Shown piece after piece: positions 59,830-64,000 of a DNA stretch of 64,000 bases. The position numbers and the translations under genes are program-made. The notes beneath the pieces were generated by a model. It was given only the letters and a program-made list of their open reading frames with translations. It was not told the DNA's origin and did no database searches. Where the stretch lies: assembly GCA_026874595.1 (NCBI GenBank), contig CM049308.1, positions 71,708,624-71,772,623 on the forward strand. Direction: 5' to 3'. The stretch is from Sipunculus nudus (Eukaryota > Annelida > Sipuncula > Golfingiida > Sipunculidae). Within the stretch, counting starts at the first letter, position 1, and every line of letters starts with the position of its first letter.

Positions 59830-61429
59830 AATCAGTTAATTACTTCTTCATACTCCATTAAGGTGTTACCCTGAATGTCCATAAAATAAAAAGAGACAAG
59901 GAAAACCAAGCTTGTACCTCTTATTAAATCAAAGAATAAAAGACAATAGCGAAACTGTCATAAGTCCCTGCAATCTTTAGTTAAATGAATAGAAATACGG
60001 AATTCTCAGCAATTTTAAGGGGAAGGCGTAATCATTAGTATCTGCCACTGATGATAAATGTATACAACTACCACACTTGACACACCACCAGAAAGCCCTT
60101 TATCTTTTCTCTCTATTGAGAACAAATTTGTTATTAACTAAATACTATGGAAAAGTCGATGCGGCTTAAAGTTTAAATTTTCCTGTAGGGTCACTTAATT
60201 CAATAGCAGATAACTATGACTAAGCTACCACTCTGGATCAGTTATCATACCAAAATATCATCTTTGGACATAAACCTTAAAAAACTTACTTAAGTTTTGT
60301 CACCCTGGGTCGTACCGATATGTGGAAAATTAACTCTGGGCCCAAGGACTAATAGTTATACCAGTCTTTAAGAACATGAAAGAGTTCCAGAATTGTAAAA
60401 GGAAAATGACCGCTTTTAAGCAAAATTATATATATAAATTATATAAAATTATTATTTCCAAGCAGAATTATAAATCGGCTTCATGTGATTGAAACTAAAC
60501 AAGGCAGACCACTTTACATGGAATACATTCATAACCTCCTGTTAACTTATTACTTTCTCCTTAGTCGTTTCTTAAAATTTCCCGAGAAATCATTTATCAT
60601 ACAAAGTGCGTAAAAACATCTTATTAGGCAAAAAAAAGAAGGTTTGGTTCTCAGGCACTTTTTTCATAAATCACTGCGGGTGGGCGGACGGTTTTTTTTT
60701 CATTTTAATTTTTTTTTCGTATGTTTCGATAAAAGGTCAAATGATGAGGGAAAAAACATGATAATAACAGATTTACTTTGCTAAATGAGTAAAAGCACTA
60801 CATAACAATGGAAATATCATCAAAATTGTATGATTTTATCTTCTTGAAAGAAATGTCCGAGCGGCTGGAGCTCAAAATTTGAAAGTTTCCATTAAAAATC
60901 AAAATAAGATTTTTGATGCGGGGGTTTAAAATTGACGCGGGCGGTGTCTGAGAACCATACCTTTATTTATTTTTTTATTATTTATTTATTATTTTTATTT
61001 TTTGGGCTTACAAAGCCAATTTTGAGCCTAGCCTAGTCGCATCAAAACATCATCAGACCTGACAAATGTTGAATGATGTGTTATCAATAAAATTGCTGTT
61101 TCATCTGAACGTAATTCTTATCCTCTAATGTATAGCAGGTGATATGCTAGATAAAATTAGATATGAAATGTAACTTACTTACCATGTGTACATGTAATTA
61201 AACTCAAAGTATTTACTTAATGACATCGTGGACAATCTGGTACAATTTGTCATAACATTATCCCATATATTTTATTCTGCTTATCACTATACACAAAGTA
61301 CACAGTTTAAAGGGATCTGAAATGCCTCTTGTCGTTATAATATAAAAGGTCAAGTTACAACTATAAAACATGTGAACCAAAAATTCTGCAGGGTTTCAGA
61401 AAGATTGGTCCAAGGAGTTCTCTGAAAAA
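59830..61429. other. no gene recognised
   Basis: AT-rich with T runs (60693-60717, 60968-61000). No motif or repeat shared with other parts of the window. Confidence 0.4.
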
Positions 61430-61495
61430 TAAACGCCGCGGCGGCGGAATCCGCGTGAAACATAGTATCCGCAAAACTATGGTTTGGTGTTTACA
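61430..61495 (-). mobile_element. 5' end of a B-type element, inverted
   Basis: On the minus strand: AACACCAAACCATAGTTTTG, CGGATACTATGTTTCACG, CCGCCGCCGCGGCG, equivalent to the B2 start at 19729-19800. Only the end remains. Confidence 0.65.
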
Positions 61496-61570
61496 ATCGC
61501 TATAGTAATTTTGAATATGAATGATGTCCACATTTTAACTCCAAAAGGCATCGGTAATCAATTATTAATG

Positions 61571-61575
<5 letters not shown>

Positions 61576-61617
<42 letters not shown>

Positions 61618-61650
61618 GTAATAAAAGTAATAATAATAATCATCATCATC
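61576..61650 (+). repeat. (TAA)n microsatellite with CAT tail
   Basis: About 20 TAA units with two interruptions, then CATCATCATCAT. Confidence 0.97.
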
Positions 61651-62561
61651 ATATTAAAGTTAAAGTCATTCTTGCTCTGGTTGTTTATTTGTATGAAATA
61701 TATGTAAATAAACAAAAATAAAAATTTGGGGGACAACTTTAAATCTTGCGGGGTAGAATAAAACTGATTTTTAGTTTCCTCCACAGGTATTCGGATATCG
61801 TTAATATGATCATCTCAATCAATCATATCCTGTCCCCCGGTTATCTGGAAAGAATTTGATCTAACGTGGAAAATCTGCAGCGGAGGTAATCTTAAATTCA
61901 AACATCTCATTAATTTCCCGATATATGAGTCGTGCCAAAGTATGTGTTTTTATAATAATAAGCTACATGTAAATTGGCCCTACAAATTAGGTTTTATATG
62001 GATCTGTTCTGATCTATGGATATTTTACATGGTTCACTTATTTAGGAAGGGCAAAAGAGTCCCTAGCAGTATACCCGTAATTTCCGCATACAACCTGTGA
62101 TATCTGGGTTTAGTTATTACGCGAAATGAGTAGATTCCGAGAAACTAGGAAAAATTGGACATGCTGTCAGGGTTCGAGGATAAGGGCGTTTGGATGCGAC
62201 ACGTAAGTGCTTTGAGGACATGGCCCAGGCGAGCAACTATATGCAGAGAGAGAGTCTGGTGGCGAAGGGACGTGTATCGGCACATTTTAGTCCGGGATTA
62301 TGCTTTTTAAGACCGACCACAAATCCTTGAAATATAGTATTAGAAGGATGTGTCATGGTCTAGTGTTGCCAGTTATCCACTGATAACCGTACGATTTATC
62401 ACGGCAACTGTTATGTGTTTTTGTTTCCTGATCTTTAAGAGTCCAGACTTCTCTGGCAGCAAATAAATTAGGTGATCTTTAAAAATTATATATTTAGCTT
62501 GAAACGGTTGTGGGCGATAATAAGGCAAGTATGACTTGTGCAATGACTAATACCTTTTTTT
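61651..62561. other. no feature recognised
   Basis: No coding or RNA-gene signals seen. Confidence 0.4.
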
Positions 62562-63015
62562 GTTTTACACGTGAAACATTCTATTCTTCTTGGTCAAAAG
62601 TATAAAAAAAGTATATTTATGTAATTTCCTGCTTGACAGAAACAAATGCATATAAGCTCTGTTTATTTAACTTAAGAGGAGGAGACGGGACATTATCATA
62701 ACCGACTTTCATAAATTGTTTTACACGTGAAACATTTTATTTTCTTGGACAAAAGTATTTACAAAAGTGAGTGAAACTCCTATTAAACAGAAACAAATGC
62801 CTTAGCTCTGTTTATTTAATTTAACTGGAGAAAACGGAACATTATCATAACCGACTTTCATAAATTGTTTTACACATGAAACATTTTATTTTCTTGGACA
62901 AAAGTATTTACAAAAGTGAGTGAAACTCCTATTAGACAGAAACAAATGCCTTCGCTCTGTTTATTTAATTTAAGTGGCGAAAATGGAACATTATCATAAC
63001 CGACTTTAATAAATT
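62562..63015 (+). repeat. three-copy tandem repeat, 149-156 bp unit
   Basis: GTTTTACAC(G/A)TGAAACATT begins at 62562, 62718 and 62867. Each unit includes AGAAACAAATGC, GCTCTGTTTATTTAA, ACATTATCATAACCGACTTT and ATAAATT. Copies 2 and 3 are nearly identical; copy 1 is more diverged and 7 bases longer. Confidence 0.93.
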
Positions 63016-64000
63016 AATTATTTTGAAAAACTCCAATTTTTTAATAAAATTTTCTTTTTTAAAAATTCTATAAATCTAATATCTTTGAAATTATAATATA
63101 TTTCGATAAAAGTTTTGTTTCCCGTTTAAAATGTCTTTACATTCTAGGTTCTTAATGGTAATAGGTTACTCATGCAAGGATTTTATACCACAGTTTTAGA
63201 AGCTCTTTCTTCCCTGAGACTTTACATAAGTTAGCTCAGTTGTCTTCTAGTGCAGTATCACGATCAATTCATTTCATTGAAGAATAAGAAACTCGAAGAA
63301 ACAAGGGTCACAAACAACACGAGCCGTGAAACTTTACAGTCGTCACGAAGTGGTTACACCCTGCAGGCGTTCCAGATCTCTTTCGTTTTAACCGCTGCTT
63401 ACTATAGTTGGAATCTCGGGGTTTCACCACCAGGAAACAAACATAGGTAAATATTTTCATCAGGCCAACGAAAGCGTGGTATCGCATTGTGCATCGAGCT
63501 GATGCAAATCCATATCAGGCTGCAAGTTTTAAATCCGCGACGGCCGGGCCCGCTCTGGCTGGTCTGATTCTCGGCCCCTAGGCAGCCGTAGCGTTGAGAC
63601 CCCGTAAAACGTGCTAAACAGAGCAGCGGTAAAAAACGAAGAAAATCTGGAATGACTGCAGTGTATACCCGCTGCGTGAGGAGGATAGGGAAGATGAGCA
63701 GTTCGTGTCTAAGAAGAAATGAAACACAGCAGAACATCATTAAAGCAAATTAAGACTTCACGCTGTTTCAGGGGACCCTCGTTGGTCACTGACATTCATT
63801 AATTGAAGGAATCCTTTACTTTGGACACGTCTTGTGTCCCATCTTGGAAGGTGCCCGAGAAATACCGACTCAGCGGAATTTGAACGTGCTGTTGTGAATA
63901 AAGGTCAACTGAATTGTGCGTGGATTTCAGCCTGTTGTGGATTTGCATCAATCTTAATCAGTGATTAATGGAATAAATTGTGTGTCCATGCAGGTCGTGT
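63016..64000. other. no gene recognised; possible first exon region
   Basis: A plus-strand frame 63250-63450 ends beside a donor-like CATAG|GTAAAT (63447), but neither its translation nor a promoter is recognisable. The last kilobase is less AT-rich than its surroundings. AATAAAGGTCAACTG at 63897-63911 repeats a 15-mer from 50311. Confidence 0.25.

Overview
This is a eukaryotic, AT-rich, gene-poor window carrying one recognisable protein-coding gene and a dense set of repeats. The gene is the 3' part of a plus-strand VTI1B-like Qb-SNARE gene (coding exons between 3169 and 8581, GT-AG introns); the exons for roughly the first 60 residues lie upstream of the window. Phylum is inference only: spliced genes, repeats of the 'AGCTCAGCTGA ... 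AGCGATCAC ... GTCCGTC' type, homopolymeric G/C runs, long TA and TAA microsatellites and several tRNA-derived SINEs suggest a marine invertebrate, most likely a mollusc and perhaps a bivalve.

Layout. 1-1172: end of a satellite-bearing repeat (element C with element B inside). 1187-2120: one copy of an old duplication. 3169-9013: VTI1B exons, with a B/A repeat in intron III and CT/TA microsatellites in the 3' UTR. 9014-17480: mostly non-coding, with an MITE-like M copy, the second copy of the duplication, a SINE and copies of repeat E. 17482-21134: a nested stack in which B (278-bp satellite) sits in A (338-bp satellite), and A sits in M. 21217-22447: a repeat E copy, an 85-bp duplication with TATA-like boxes, and a 470-bp foldback element. 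23299-26565: M copy, element D with a 482-bp repeat, SINE remnants. 28907-29437: a clean Harbinger-like MITE with TTA target duplication. 31591-32190: M copy and a 199-bp tandem duplication. 36041-37892: a third A element, interrupted by a LINE reverse-transcriptase fragment. 40289-40476: the shortest complete-looking M element. 46690-47510: a 407-bp satellite in the opposite orientation. 48591-64000: SINEs, TAA/TTA tracts, an LTR-like segment, a decayed C element, a 25-bp minisatellite, a fragment of a repeat-associated protein, and a 3-copy ~150-bp tandem repeat.

The most interesting pattern is that at least four otherwise different satellite types (A 338 bp, B 278 bp, C ~130 bp, D 482 bp) carry the same palindrome AGGTGGCGCCACCT or close variants, and that A, B and C end in a hairpin followed by or containing a TTGTT motif. 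Nested insertions let the ends of A and B be read directly. The ends resemble non-autonomous rolling-circle (Helentron/Helitron-like) elements with satellite cores. No transposase or helicase is encoded in the window.
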